From: Chlorocebus sabaeus
Lineage: Eukaryota; Chordata; Mammalia; Primates; Cercopithecidae
NCBI RefSeq assembly: GCF_047675955.1
Contig: NC_132928.1
Coordinates: forward strand, 43,580,889-43,644,888
Length of the DNA stretch: 64,000 bases
Direction of reading: 5' to 3'
Numbering within the stretch: position 1 is the first letter of the stretch; every line of letters begins with the position of its first letter. Below, one piece after another: positions 1 through 12,060 of this stretch. Below the pieces are notes generated by a model. The model was given only the letters and a program-made list of their open reading frames with translations. It was not told where the DNA came from and ran no database searches. Position numbers and translations under genes: made by a program.

Positions 1-236
1 GCACTTTTTCTGGCTTGCAGGTGGCTGCCTTTCACTGTGTCATCACATGGTGGGCATAGCGAGAGATCTCTGGTGTCTCTTCTTATAAGGGCACTAATCC
101 TATCAGATTAAGGTCCCACCCTTATGACCTCATTTAACCTTAGTTACTCCTTAGGCCTTATCTCCAAATGCAGTCACATTGAGGGTTAGGGCTTCTATGT
201 GTACATCTTGGGGGAGACAATTCTGTCCATAGCAAT
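1..236 (-). repeat. ERVL-MaLR (MLT1-type) LTR fragment
   Basis: The minus strand carries the typical run of an old MLT1-class LTR: the stretch around GCATTTGGAGATA, then GGTTAAATGAGGTCATAAGG, then CTTATAAGAAGAGACACCAGAG. It runs off the left window edge. It is an LTR remnant only, with no viral gene. The family name comes from memory of the consensus. Confidence 0.6.
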
Positions 237-1129
237 CTTTCACCATCTGTAATTTTCCAACTTCAATGATGTAGGTCTCATGCAGGAAAAGCTGGGGTTC
301 TTTGTTACCAGTGTAGACACACATCTAGCTCAAGGGTTGTAAAAGATGAAGATGGATCCAGTAGGAAGTAGAATGGCTGTGGGCCCACCATTGTCCTGAG
401 CCACCAAGAGGAGCTAGCAGATAATGATGGGGTCTGTGACTTGCAACAGTACCTGGTACCCCTGCAGTCACTTTCCAAGTGTAAAAGCAATATGGCTGCA
501 GCTTTACTTATGCTTTTCAGATCTTATGCTACATATCTCTTGTGGCCTATGCTCTGAAACTTTCAGAGACACGAAATGTAGTTCCAGGTTACCTAAGCGG
601 ACATAGTAGGGAGAAACTAGATCATCTAACACACTTAGGTCATAAAAGGAAAGAGGAATGGAGAGTTATTGATGGAGTGACGTGATCTGATAGGTATTTT
701 TAAAAGACCAGTCTTGTAGAAAACAGAGTACAGCACAGCAGGTGTGGCAGAGGAACTTGGGTAGGAGTGCATCATGTGACAGTGGTGGCCTTGCCTACGA
801 TGGTAGCCCGGGAGACGGAGAGTTCCATTTTGATGGACCGAATGTGTACATTTTAGATGAGAGAGAAGTTAGTGAATCCCAGGGCTTCAGTTGGAGTGAT
901 TAGATGAATGGTAGTACAATTAATGTAGTTAGGAAAGACTAGGGTAGGAAAAGGGTTTGGAGGATCATTCAGTAGGCATTCAGGTATTCAGCTGTAAATA
1001 GAGACAGTCCAACAAATAATTATTTAAATAAGTAAGGAGTTTTTAAGACTCAAACGATTGGAAGTCCTGGGGTAGTTATTTCAGTGCTGAAGAATGGTTC
1101 AACAAAGTCATATATATACAAGGTTTCAG

Positions 1130-1210
1130 CCCCCCTCCCCTCTCCCTTCGCCCTCCCTTACGCTTCCCCTCCTCCTCCCTCCCTTCCTCCCTTCCTCCCT
1201 TTCTTCCTTC
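1130..1210 (+). repeat. Polypyrimidine (C/T-rich) tract
   Basis: About 80 bases almost wholly C and T on the plus strand, with CCTCCCTTCCTCC-type units. It is a degenerate simple repeat. Confidence 0.8.
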
Positions 1211-1886
1211 TCATCCTCAGGGTGGTTGCCTCACTGTTGCAAGATGCTTGGCAAATCTCTGTCCGCATTCTGAGCATGGAAAGATTGAAAAATGCAGGCC
1301 AAACTGGCATGCCATAAAGACTACCCCTTTTAAAGCAATTTCCCAGAAGCGACACCAAGTGATTTCTGCTTACATCTTATTGGACAGACTGGAGTCACAT
1401 GACCACTGCAACTAGACAGTTGCTAGAGAGCAGGAGATATGTGGTTGCGGTTTGGATCAACCATATGCTGGATGTGTAAGTCTGAGTTACTAGTTAGGGA
1501 GCCAAGTGAAAATGTCAGGTAGCCAGCTGGACAAATGGGTCTGTATCTTGGGAGTGTCAATCTTTGGCCTACCTGGCTCACCCAGATGAACTGAAATGTG
1601 AAATAAGTTCTGGTAAGTGTGCTGTTATCCTACCCTACAAAGCATGCTGCTGTGTGCATGCATGTGTTTATGAAGCGAGAGTGGGGCTTTAATATGACTG
1701 CAGCCTAACAGCTAAGTCTGCCGCTAAGTTAATGTAAAGAATGAGAACAAGTTTTAGAGATGTGGAAGGCTTGCACATGCTGAGGCCAGCAGCCTGCTAC
1801 AAAACTGGTCAGAGCCTTGACTGTCATGTGTGCTCTGAGCTCAGATTGGGCTGTTGTGAATGTCAAAAAGATATATACCCAGTTTG

Positions 1887-2094
1887 TAGATCAGAGGTAA
1901 ACTATGACCTTGCAGGCTAAATCCAACCAGGTTTTGTAAATCAAGCGTTACTGGAGCACATGTTTATGTGCTGTCCATGGCTGCTCTCATGCTAAACAGC
2001 AGACTTGAGTAGTAGCAACAGAGACCACATGGCCTAGAGGGCCTAAAATATTTGCTGTCTGTATCTTTACAGAAAAAGTTTGTTGACTGTTGGT
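1887..2094 (+). mobile_element. Old non-autonomous DNA transposon (hAT-like)
   Basis: It matches, with many changes, the common mammalian repeat that begins AGTGGTCAGCAAACTA and ends AGAAAAAGTTTG-TGACTG. Stretches such as GTTTTGTAAATCAAG and GCCTAAAATATTTGCTGTCTG are kept. The exact family name is not certain. Confidence 0.55.
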
Positions 2095-3254
2095 GGAGAT
2101 CACACTTCTGTTTAGGTTAATATCAGGTTAAGTAATTATACTGTAGGTAGACTTCATTTGGACTGAATGTGTGCGAGTCAAAGATTACCTATTGGATCTC
2201 TAATTTGCTCTCTTAGTTTCCTTCCTTTGGAGACCTTCCCCTTTCTGCTAGTCATCCTATCTAGGGTATCTGTGGAATGTGCAAGCTCAGAGGACTGTCA
2301 TCGCAACATACAAGATGGAGGCTTGCTCCTCGCAGCTCTGCTAGATGTCATGAAGGAGGGCTTCCTCACTCTGTTGTGTATCCTGAGGGAACTTTCAGGG
2401 TTGGTGATTGATTTCATTGCCTACCTTTGCTCAACCACTGGCATGCTTGAGAATTTTCAAGGAAATGTTGTCAAAAGTACTTGGTTAAAGTCAAGATTCT
2501 GACTGGATCTTCTGGCTCCCCAAATAGGAATTTCCAAATCAAATACTGTAGTAACCAGAAGTCTGTTCCTACCAATGACTATGCAGTAGCTCATGTCTGG
2601 TCACTGTCCTGTCAGTTTCTATGCTTGTAGATTATTGGACAGAGGAGATGAGCAAAACTAATGTGGTTTAATTTTAGAAGCTCAATGGTCAGGGTCAGGT
2701 GTTGGAGTTGTTTACCAAAGTACTTAGTTATAAAAATGTCCTTTCTAAGGATTTAGGCATGAAGCAGATGTCTTGACTGTATTACATCAGCATTTCCCCA
2801 AGTGTTCAGTGAGATAATGTATGAGGGAAAAAAAGGTTTGGTATTAAATCTGTCGGAAAATGTTGGCTTGAATAAACAACCTGTTCACTGCTGAACTTCT
2901 AAGTTTCTTTAATTGTTAGTGTTGACAGAAAATCTTTAATAGGAGGACATGTTATGTAGTATTTTTCAAACTTGTTTGATCATAGAACACTTGTGACTAA
3001 AAACACCTTTACTAGACTAGTATTCTGTAGAACATTCTTTGGTAAACACTGATTTAGTCAATCACCTGGCTGACAGCTGGACTGTGGAGTGGATATTTTT
3101 TCCAGGTTCCTTTGAATAATGTGATTCTAGGTTAAAAATCCTTCAATCATAGCTCACGATTAGGCCTTCACTAGTTTAATATCATAGGAGATGAATTCAC
3201 TTGAGATAAGATATAAAAAACACTGTTTAGGTAGATGAAAAAACTTATGTAGTG

Positions 3255-3415
3255 GGACTCATGACAGGTAAGGTAGGACATGTCTGCCACTCACTAGCTG
3301 TCTTGTCTTAAGAAAGTTACTTAAGTTATGTCTGTCCTAGGATCCTGGCCTATAAAATGTGGTAAAATGTAATGCTACCTCTATCTCAAGGGATCTCATG
3401 ATTGTGTGTCTGTTT
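3255..3415 (+). repeat. MIR fragment
   Basis: It contains the MIR-like order TGCCACTCACTAGCTGTCTTG, AAGAAAGTTACTTAA, a diverged AAAATGTGGTAAAATG section and CATGATTGTGTG. Confidence 0.5.
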
Positions 3416-3502
3416 ATGTGTATGACTTTAAATTTAATCCCTGTTTTAGCTGTAAGGAAACAAATTTTAGGTTCTTCAAAAGGTTATGAAAAAATGTGAA
3501 AA

Positions 3503-3508
3503 TTTATT
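3503..3508 (-). promoter_or_regulatory. Candidate polyadenylation signal AATAAA for HMCN1
   Basis: The plus strand reads TTTATT, so the transcript reads AATAAA, 1.04 kb after the stop codon. Cleavage would fall near 3475-3492. Confidence 0.65.
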
Positions 3509-3883
3509 GAGGCTGATTTTAGTGTAATATTGTTTTTTTATAAAATAATTTTATAAGAGAGTCCATCAAGATATTACATAGAAAATGCACACTAAGGTAA
3601 TATATATATACACTTCATAAAAATAGAATACATCTTGGCAATTGCTTAGTCTATTACCACCATGTACAGTGTATTGACGTTTAACATTTGTGTTAATTTG
3701 AACATATGAGATTTTTAAAAAACAAACCTGTCCCACTGGTATCTTTAAAAATTGTTTTCATTGACAGGAAAATAAAAAATTCTGGAATGTAAAAGTTATG
3801 AAGCTAACTGGATGAAAGTTTATATTAAAATGTTAAAGTTCCATGCCCTGAACGACTGTCGTGAGGGCAAAGCGATTTTTTTT

Positions 3884-3889
3884 TTTATT
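3884..3889 (-). promoter_or_regulatory. Alternative AATAAA inside the 3' UTR
   Basis: A second AATAAA (plus strand TTTATT) lies 660 bases after the stop and is followed in the transcript by a run of A. It could give a shorter 3' UTR, or the A-run could cause internal oligo-dT priming. Confidence 0.35.
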
Positions 3890-4547
3890 ATTTTCATAAG
3901 TGGTTCAGCTGATCTCACAAAATCACTGAAAATAATATCCTTGTTCTGAATGTTCAGTCAAGATAAGCACCACTTGGGATCAAACAAGACTTCTAGTAAC
4001 TGTACTATATTTTTAAAAATGAGTGGTGTTTTTCTCCTTAAAATGAAAATAGGTAAGTCCTATTATATTGTATCAATACTTACAAAAATTGCCAGAAGTT
4101 ATTTTATAAGCTTTGATCAAAATACTTAGTAACTAATTTTATGATTCTAAAAATAGTCAAATGCTCAAAAACTCTATTTGACTCTGAATCAGTTGTTTTT
4201 GTTTTTTGTTGTTTGGTTTGGCTTTCAGGAAAATGATCCTAGGTACTACACTACTATAAACCATCACTGATAGGTCCTGTTAGATGTTCAGAGTAATCTT
4301 TGGGAAATAACTGCTCCAGTGTAATAAATAAAATAATAAGGGACTTTTCTAGACCATACTTCAAGATATGACCATGGTGGGATCATGAAAACACCTCAGA
4401 AGTACCAAGGAAGGCACACAAAACAGAGTGTAGCACCATTTTCAAGTTGCCAAGACTGCAACTGTTCAAGAGACAGTAATCTGGAAGGGGGCTTGATTGC
4501 CATGATTAATGCGGTTTAAATATGTGGAATAGGCTTTGGAGAGTTCC

Positions 4548-4914
4548 TTAGTATGGATAGGCAGACACAGCTATATAAACTATGAATGTGGTCTGATATT
4601 CAATGGTCCCGTTGGCACTGTAGGATGAGGCTCGGACCCTCATGCGGTAGGTCTCTGCTTCTCGTAGTGGTCGTGTTGTATACACCACTCCTTTCAGGTT
4701 TTCATCCCTCAAGGCAAAAGGAACAGTCTGTTCCTCATCTATCATGAGGAAAGTTGTCCTGGGATGCATCACTCCATCCTGCGTGTAGGCAACCAGCCGG
4801 ATTAAATCTTGATTGGTGGCTATTCCAAATGGGAGGGAGACGAGTTTGTATTCCAAAGCATATGGACTCAAGGCACATTCCAAATCATTGGGTGGACAGT
4901 TCTTGAGGCAGAAC
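4548..4914 (-). CDS. HMCN1: HMCN1 terminal coding exon (human exon 107): fibulin-type C-terminal module
   Basis: The coding part of the last exon, 364 coding bases plus TAA at 4548-4550, about residues 5514-5635. The acceptor is TTGTTCTTAG| at 4915; the upstream open frame before it is intron. It begins F-C-L-K-N-C-P-P-N-D-L-E-C, supplying the last EGF cysteine, and continues into about 115 residues of the C-terminal module shared by fibulins and hemicentins, ending I-A-V-S-A-Y-P-Y. A sequon N-G-T occurs in S-A-N-G-T-I-E-Y. In fibulins this module takes part in matrix assembly; the same role here is inferred. Ile5572 is Val in human as I recall. Confidence 0.97.
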
Positions 4915-6377
4915 CTAAGAACAACAAACATATGAAATACATAGTTATCTGGAAGCAGGAGGTGGCATGATGCAGGTGGTCGTGATCCATGACAACTTTC
5001 AGGCACTGCATTCAGGAGGCAGCCTGGTTGTAAAAGCGGTAAGACTCAGTCGTGTTCTGTGTCACTAACTCAAACCAGACACCAGATGACTAGGAGAAGA
5101 TGCTGGTGTGAAGTCAAATATCTATCTTGCTGCTCCATTAAAAGCAGAAGTGTCTGAGCCATTGAAGTAAGTATGAATGCCACAAGAGTATTTTCTTTAA
5201 AATGAAAAGTCAGTTTTGGAAATAAAAGCATCTGCATATATATTGGAAACATGTACTTCTTAAAGAGGAATACAAACTACTTTTTAATTATATAATATCC
5301 TAACACTGTTTGAAAGGTGAAACAAAATATATTGATATTTTATTTTTCTAAAAATAATAAAAGGTCAATTAGGATTTCCGGTGGGGAAGGGGCACTTCTT
5401 TTGTAATTGTCGTTCACATTATTGTAGATTAAAAAGCTTTATTTTCTTTTACCAGAGCGCATGTTGACTGCTTTTTGAGTCTGATGACTTTTAAATTGTT
5501 TGCCAGAAACCGATGGTAATCAAGAGGGGGAAAAATGCACAGAGGACCGTTTTATGAAGATAGGATTCTGCAGTCATAGTATTTTTAGAGGCTTTGTTAA
5601 GTCTGTATTTTCAATTTTCTCCTTCCTATTCCATATCTCATCAGACCAATCGCAAATAGGTTTTTGGTGGATTCTGGGCAGTCCACACTTGACTATGCTG
5701 CAGTAACTTGGTAAGCATTACCAAGAGGAAAACAAAGTGAACTCCAGCCAGTATTTGGTTTCAGAAACACCTTCCTATTAGCTGGACCTATCCAAGAGGA
5801 ACATTATCACTTGTTTTCAATCACCCTGTTAACTTGGTACCTGAACAGAGTACAACATTTCTGGAAGGAAAGAGAGAAAATAGAATGGTAGTTTATTCAG
5901 AATGCAGAAAAGCCTGTTTCAGACAGAAGGAAATATAAGCAAGTTGATGTATGAATGGGCAGACGACTGACTCATCTTCGCTCATCTCCATTCTCAAGGA
6001 GTGGTGAGTCAGTGAAACAACAGAAAAAGTGCCTCATGGTGGGCTCTAAGTCTGCAGAGCCCTTACCACCCTGAGGCAACACAACAGAAACGAAAAACTT
6101 GCTGCTGAGGCAGAACCCACCATGTTACATGTTAAATGCTGGGAAGACTGCTTCAGGCAACACTGGCAGCCAAGAGTGAGCTTGGGTGGCAGTGGCTGCT
6201 GCAGGATGAGCTCATTTCTTGGCCACTCATTGAAGAGAATACTTACTGTCACCACACATCTTCCTGGAGTTAGTGACTTCCTGTGAGTTACACATGACAA
6301 GAGACAAAGTTTATGTTGGTCAAGGAGTGGGAGGAAGGATTTTCAAAACATGTCTGGGATGAGAAGGCAAGACATAC
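4915..6377 (-). other. HMCN1 intron before the terminal exon
   Basis: This 1.46 kb intron has no recognised repeat of any length and no gene. Open frames at 5500-5706 and 6046-6300 look random. Confidence 0.8.
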
Positions 6378-6504
6378 CCTGAAACAGGATCCCGTTGGTA
6401 GTTGGGCGGACAGGGTGTATCGATGCACTGGTAGCTTCCTCTCATGTTGAAGCACATGCGATTGGGCCCACAGTGTACATTCTGCTCCAGACACTCATCG
6501 ATAT
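6378..6504 (-). CDS. HMCN1: HMCN1 exon (human exon 106): EGF-like domain 8
   Basis: This 127-bp exon, phase 1 to phase 2, spans about residues 5472-5514. It begins D-I-D-E-C-L-E-Q and carries C-F-N-M-R-G-S-Y-Q-C-I-D-T-P-C. Only five of the six EGF cysteines are on this exon; the sixth (G-F-C) comes from the terminal exon, so the domain boundary and exon boundary do not coincide here. The donor is TCAGG|GTATGT and the acceptor GTCCCTAG|. Confidence 0.96.
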
Positions 6505-7696
6505 CTAGGGACGGCACAGGGAACATGCAGCATCAGCAATGAGGGTGAGAGAAGGCCATCAGAGCAGGCACTGTGGATGTGTGACTGGAAGGTGGAGGGC
6601 TAGCCTTCTCCTCCCATGAATGAACTTAGTCATATCTAAGCTTCTTCAACCACAAAATGGGGATCATGACACCTGGTGGAGTTTTTTTCCCAGATTGCCT
6701 TAAGCACATATTTCTTTATGTGAAAGGACATCAAAAAATGAGAGCTATAAAAGTAGATGGGGAGATATTAAGAGCTCTCTGGTGTCTTTTATATTTGGGC
6801 AATACCGTGCATTTGAGTTTTATAAAGCAAGTAATATTTTAAATGCACTATGAACAAACCAAAAATTTAAAGGACAGTTGTGAATATTTTTTGCAAAGTG
6901 AAGAATCTTCTTAAAATGTGAGTGATCCTTGCCTAGTGTTTTGTTTTATAATGTCAAATTGTTGAGTGGAAAATAGGGTCTTAGATATGAAAGGAGTCAA
7001 GTTATAAATTCAGGAGAGATGGAACAGGCTAGTCAGATCTTGAGAGAGACAAACAAAACAGGATCAAATGAGTGGCACAGACACCACAAAGTAAGCTGAT
7101 CAAATGGAGCAGTTCACCTGGATCTATACTGTGTTAAGTCTATCTTCTGTTGTTATGGCAGTGGGATGCTCTCCTTAGGGTAATGGTATGGGGAAAATAT
7201 GCAAATGAAGTACTCTTTATTTTGTTGTTTTCTACACTAAGTTGTTAAGTAGAAACATACTTTAAGTGCTTCATGAAAATGAGTGTTTTTGAGCCATGAT
7301 TCTTAATTTGGGGTTTATTTTTGAGCATCAGGGGATCTGTAAATGAAAATGTTTGCGTGTGTGTGTGTGTGAGACAGAGAGACAGAGAATGTGAGATTGA
7401 TTGATGGATGGATTTTCTGGAAAGAGGGTCCATGGAGTATAACACAATTTTTAAGGAATTTTAAGATCCCAAAGGTAAGAATGGTATTTTAGAGCAGTGG
7501 TTTTCATACTGGGGCATCCTCATTCCCCTGGTGATGCACGAATGTTTTCTAGCAGTAAGAATGCAGGCGTATGTTCTAGCAATATGAATGTTTATCTCAG
7601 AGGATAAACAGAGTAAGCATATTGGTAATAAAGACTGATGGTGGCAGGCCTTATTTTATCATGGCCACAAACCAATGGTCTTAGCTCGCTATTTTA

Positions 7697-7950
7697 TTTT
7701 ATTTTTTGAGATGGAGTCTCACTCTGTTGCCCAGGCTGGAGTGTAGTGGTACTGTCTCGGTTCACTGCAAGCTCTGCCTCCCGGGCTCAAGTGATTCTCC
7801 TGCCTTAGCTTCCTGAGTAGCTGGGACTACAGGCATGCATCACCACGCCTGGCTAACTTTTGTATTTTTAGTAGAGATGGGATTTCACCATGTTGGCCAG
7901 GCTGGTCTCGAACCCCTGACCTTAGGTGATCCACCTGCCTCAGCCTCCCA
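7697..7950 (-). mobile_element. 5'-truncated Alu with perfect target-site duplication
   Basis: An antisense Alu (T-rich tail on the left, then GAGATGGAGTCTCACTCTG) ends at GCCTCAGCCTCCCA, lacking about 35-40 bases of its 5' end. Both flanks carry the identical 16-mer TTAGCTCGCTATTTTA (7681-7696 and 7951-7966), the hallmark of L1-driven insertion. Confidence 0.95.
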
Positions 7951-10900
7951 TTAGCTCGCTATTTTAAATTAGATTTCAGAAGTGAGTTGGCTGTCATGGG
8001 GACACTTAATAACATTTTTGTTTGAACAGAAAAATCACCTTCGACTTTTTCTGACAGTAGATCTGATTAATTTGACAAGAATACAGACTTTCATATATAG
8101 TGGCCACTTTCCATTAACCGAGGGAGTTAAACCTGCAGCTCTGAAGTTTTGATGAAAATATATTTAAAGCTTGTGCACATTAAGATAACAATCTGTATAA
8201 CAGTGCCAGAATTCACATCCTTTACAACTATTTAAACTTATAAGAAACTTTAGTGGTTAATTTTTAAAAGTATGAGTAAAGTATAAGGTTTTCAAAGTCT
8301 AAGTCAATTGGCTGCATATAGCATTGGTCCTGATATAAAAGAGGGAAAAGTGACAATTAAATGGACTGAATTGGTTCTCCAGAGGTGGGTCCTGAAGGTC
8401 AAATGCACTTCTATCATGGAAGCTGTGCTAAGAACAATGGACATGTGTTACTATGACGTCACTGTACAGTAGTACATAACCTGGTAGTTGGATAATGGTA
8501 TTTTTATTGGGACTTGATACAAAAATAAGCATTTTAGATTTGGCTCCAAATATGTTGTTTTCTAAGGAAAACACAGACAATGTAATTATTTACTGAAAAC
8601 AATAAGTCTGCACAAAGTAAAAAGATACTGGGTTAGAATGATATGGAGTAAATAACTTTTTAGTTATATGTGCTGACAATGATGTAGTATGCTATTACTA
8701 GTATTATACTAGGATTAGTTTTCCTACAGGAATGAAACACAATGTGAAACAACTTTATTTCAGTTAAGTCTTGCCTACTGGCTCTGTGAAACAATTTCTA
8801 ATTATGATTTTATCAGTCAGGAGGGCTTAATCTCCCTGACAAAATGAGATTGTCTCAGTGATGTGAAAAGCCTTCTAGAAAAATGTGAAATTCAATTAGC
8901 CTTATCTTCCTTCTCTCATTAAAAAATTTTCTCTTCATATTCATCGTCTACATGAATTTTACCTCATTTTCATCATGAACTCTTGTAGAAACATGAAGCC
9001 AGTGGGCTGCAGGGGACCATGATAGTGGTGGTGTGGAGACTAGAAGCTGGATGAACATCAGTGTGCATAATAAGTTGTTATTTAGTAGTTACCTTATGAT
9101 ATGTTTTCATTGGGTAAATATGAATCTATAAAGAAATATCAGAATCTAATATAGAAATATACACTTTCTATTAAAAAGCTTTCCTAAGTACTGAGGTGCT
9201 GGGCAGGTGGACCTCTTCTGTCTCTGGTCTATTATCCTCTCCTCAGGGCGAAGCACTCTCTCTAGAAATTCACTCACTCTACTCATTTACTCTACTCACT
9301 ATTCTTAAAAAAAAGAAGACAGAAAAATAAATAGAAATTGTGTTGTCTTCTGTTCATGGATGATGTGATGTCTGGTTTCTATTAAATATAAGAAAATCAC
9401 GATTGAAATGAAAGTATTTTGTAACATACTGCTACAAGAAAAGAATCCCAAAATGAGCTGAAAATTTTTATATTAACAGCTTTAGAACATATGATTGTAT
9501 TTAACCAAGTGCTTCTGAATACTAAAAAAAATAATTTAGGATAAACATACTTGAAACATCTGTCTTATAGAAAATATAAGTAATTTAGATTCTTGATAAA
9601 CATGCATTGCATTTTTAAAACACGGATGAATAAGAGCACTCATTTTAAATGCAGTGCTCATATGTTTCCAAATTTTTAGAAGTAGATTAGTGGTGCATAA
9701 AATTAGCATAAGGATCCTTTAGTTTCTCCTCTCTGCATCTTAGGCAATTCTTGATTGGTCATGCTTTTTTTCATTTTGCAGTCTGGTGACTTTCACTTTT
9801 GACTAGAGTTTCTGTACTTGTTGAATGTCAAATTCACTTTAATTTCCCTTTTATTATTGACATTTGTATCAGTAATTTCTAAATCTTTTAAAAAACCATA
9901 TGCAAATAAAAAGCAGTCTTTGGTTCCTTATAAATGCCTCAAACACTTTCTAAAAGTATAAAAAGAATGCAAGTTATTCTTTAGGGCAAAGAAAAAGGCA
10001 TAATTGTTTTCTCTCAAGTCTTTTTAAAACCACAAAAATATGTAACCCATTTAAATTGCAAACATTTCAAGTGACACCTGTTTCTGATTTGTCCACGTTA
10101 TTTTCCACTCTCTGTAGCACAACTGAAAGCTGAAGAATGTTTTGAACTAAGTAAGTGACAAAGGCAATTAAAAAAATAAACGGGCACAATTTAGAAAGGG
10201 AGAAAAATTCTTTAATGAGAATAAAATATAACCCTTTAAAATCTGGCTAAGGGGTTTTGCGTTTCAGTGGTTATTCCAAATGCTTCGGTATCTGCCCTGT
10301 TGCCTTCCTTGGTGCCTGGAGTACCCAGAGGGGGTGTGGTTTTAGTGTGGGCATCGCCACTCCTTCAGGAAGACTCTTGGGTTGAAGAACTGGGAAAAGT
10401 GATCACATCTGGATAAAGTGCTCTCACCCCATCCTGCTGCCTCAGTGCAATGCTCCTGGTGCTCACAGCATCCCAGGAGACAAAGGACTATTCTAGACAT
10501 ATAGATCTGAGGTCAAGTCCTACCTCTGCTCTTGATTATTCTAGGACATCAAGGCTCACATAATCACTCTGAGAATTAGTTTCAGAATGGGTACAAATTA
10601 TCTAATGGGTGTCCATTAGAATGGGTGCAAATTATTGCCCTTGACATATTTATACTGCTGATTAAAATGAAATAACAGTTGTTTTGGAAAAAGATAACAA
10701 TATGATAAATTATTCCAGTACTTCAAATCTGAGTAACATTCTCTGCATGGGGTAGGTTCTTAAAAATGTTTGGTGACTGATGGCCCAAAGCAAAAGTTAT
10801 TGCTCAACTTGATGTTTCATCTCCAGCCCACATGACCCAGTTGGGGCTCTCAGGGAGTGTGAATGAGTGTGAATGGGTGGTGTGGGGTAAGGTGGCAGTG

Positions 10901-11374
10901 CTCATGGTAACTAGGGTGAAGCCATTGTCCATACTGGTTTTGCCTCCTGGAACTCATTTTCCATGAGCTGCATCCCAGCAAGTGTTTTGTGAATCCCATA
11001 AAGAGAAAAAAATTCAATCGAAATTTGATTGCTGCTGATAAAGCACTCTTTCGGAGCATTTATTTGCTATACTTTACAAAAGGATATAATTTTCCATGAC
11101 ACAAATTAATACAATTCAAAAGCTTATTAAGACCTACATAATACTTCTAGATTTTGTCTACAAAATTCAAGGGTTTCTTAGAAGATTTTTAGGAGCTATA
11201 CAAGTTCTTATTTCTCCTTAATATAAGTACATGTTGCAATATAATCAACCTTACCAAATTACAATGTTCCTTTCACATTTTTGTGTAAAATGGGAACTAC
11301 TGAGATTGATTTTTTTGTCATTGCTACACTTGCCTAAAACTGTTATAGAACCAATAAGCTATATTTTGATTTAT

Positions 11375-11510
11375 TTACATGTCTGTCTCCACTAGCCTGT
11401 AAACTCTTAAAGGGAAGACTCTATCTTATTTATCTGTTTAAATCTTGCAATGCTAGCACATAATTGTTCCATATCAATGTAGACTCAACGAATGAATGAA
11501 TCATTTAATT
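11375..11510 (+). repeat. L2 3' end fragment
   Basis: It shows the L2 tail pattern: TGTCTGTCTCCACTAGCCTG, GTAAACTC-AAAGGG, an AATCTTGCAATGCTAGCACA section, then ACTCAACGAATGAATGAAT. Confidence 0.65.
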
Positions 11511-11940
11511 GACTACCAAACTGATCACTCTAAAAATAAGTTTAATAAGAGGGACCACATATAAAATAATGTCTAACACTGAAGTAAATTTACTGAGTAA
11601 CCTTCTCATTTTTCACTTCCATTTTAGTGGAATTGCAAAAAAAATGTTGGAAGAGATCTATTCCCATTAAGGCTTAAAAGATATATAATATGAACTGGCT
11701 TAGGCATTTTTGCTCCTTCTAGTAAGACCGTTCCAAAAAATGTTTCTCAACTATTTTCTTTGCTTACTTCCTCTCCCATTGCTTCTCCTGCTTGCAAAAG
11801 CAATGTTTGAACATAATTCTGACCCATGGGAATGGGCAAGAAGGGGAAGCCACTAGGAGAATGATTATTCAAAAAAAACCTCACACTCTCTGTTGGTTTT
11901 TAGTCAAGTTGCAACAATAAACATCCCAATGTTTTCTCAC

Positions 11941-12060
11941 CTTGGCATGTCTTTCCATTGAGTGTGAGTTGATAGCCAGGTGGGCAGATGCATTGATAAC
12001 TTCCAAAGGTATTCTTACACTCATGCTGGCAGGCATCTGTATTTTCACATTCATCAATAT
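11941..12060 (-). CDS. HMCN1: HMCN1 exon (human exon 105): EGF-like domain 7
   Basis: A 120-bp exon, phase 1 to phase 1, about residues 5432-5471. It encodes D-I-D-E-C-E-N-T followed by C-K-N-T-F-G-S-Y-Q-C-I-C, a complete calcium-binding EGF, ending K-T-C-Q. Leu5465 is at a place I recall as His in human. The acceptor is CTGAACAG| and the donor CAAG|GTGAGA. The plus-strand open frame here is a shadow. Confidence 0.96.

Larger units (their letters stand above)
237..3484. other. Intergenic sequence downstream of HMCN1
   Basis: No credible gene was found. The longest open frame (2167-2502, 111 codons) has no recognisable family and no coding signature. The stretch holds a CT-rich tract, an old hAT-like repeat near 1.9-2.1 kb, a possible second DNA-transposon relic near 2960-3060 (ending in GAACATTCTTTGGTAAACACTGA) and a MIR. 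Confidence 0.7.
3486..4547 (-). other. HMCN1: HMCN1 3' UTR (estimated extent)
   Basis: Sequence from the stop codon to the likely poly(A) site, about 1.06 kb. It is AT-rich and has no convincing coding potential. The length agrees with the known approximately 1.1 kb 3' UTR implied by an 18.2 kb human mRNA, quoted from memory. The end is inferred from the AATAAA at 3503-3508, not seen directly. Confidence 0.7.
6505..11940 (-). other. HMCN1 intron between EGF exons 7 and 8
   Basis: A 5.4 kb AT-rich intron. It holds a short (GT)n run near 7355-7371, a diverged DNA-transposon-like stretch starting AGAGCAGTGGTTTTCATACTG near 7493, a truncated Alu and an L2 end. The part from about 8.0 to 11.3 kb shows little I can assign, apart from a short internal echo of GAATGGGT-CAAATTAT near 10587 and 10621. 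Confidence 0.75.

Noticed and set aside
2167..2502. A 111-codon plus-strand open frame downstream of HMCN1
   Set aside because: No recognisable domain, no splice or promoter context, and base composition like its surroundings; probably chance.
5070..6300. Minus-strand open frames between the last two exons, considered as an extra exon
   Set aside because: No EGF or fibulin cysteine pattern, and the flanking exons already join in phase (GG|G) without it.
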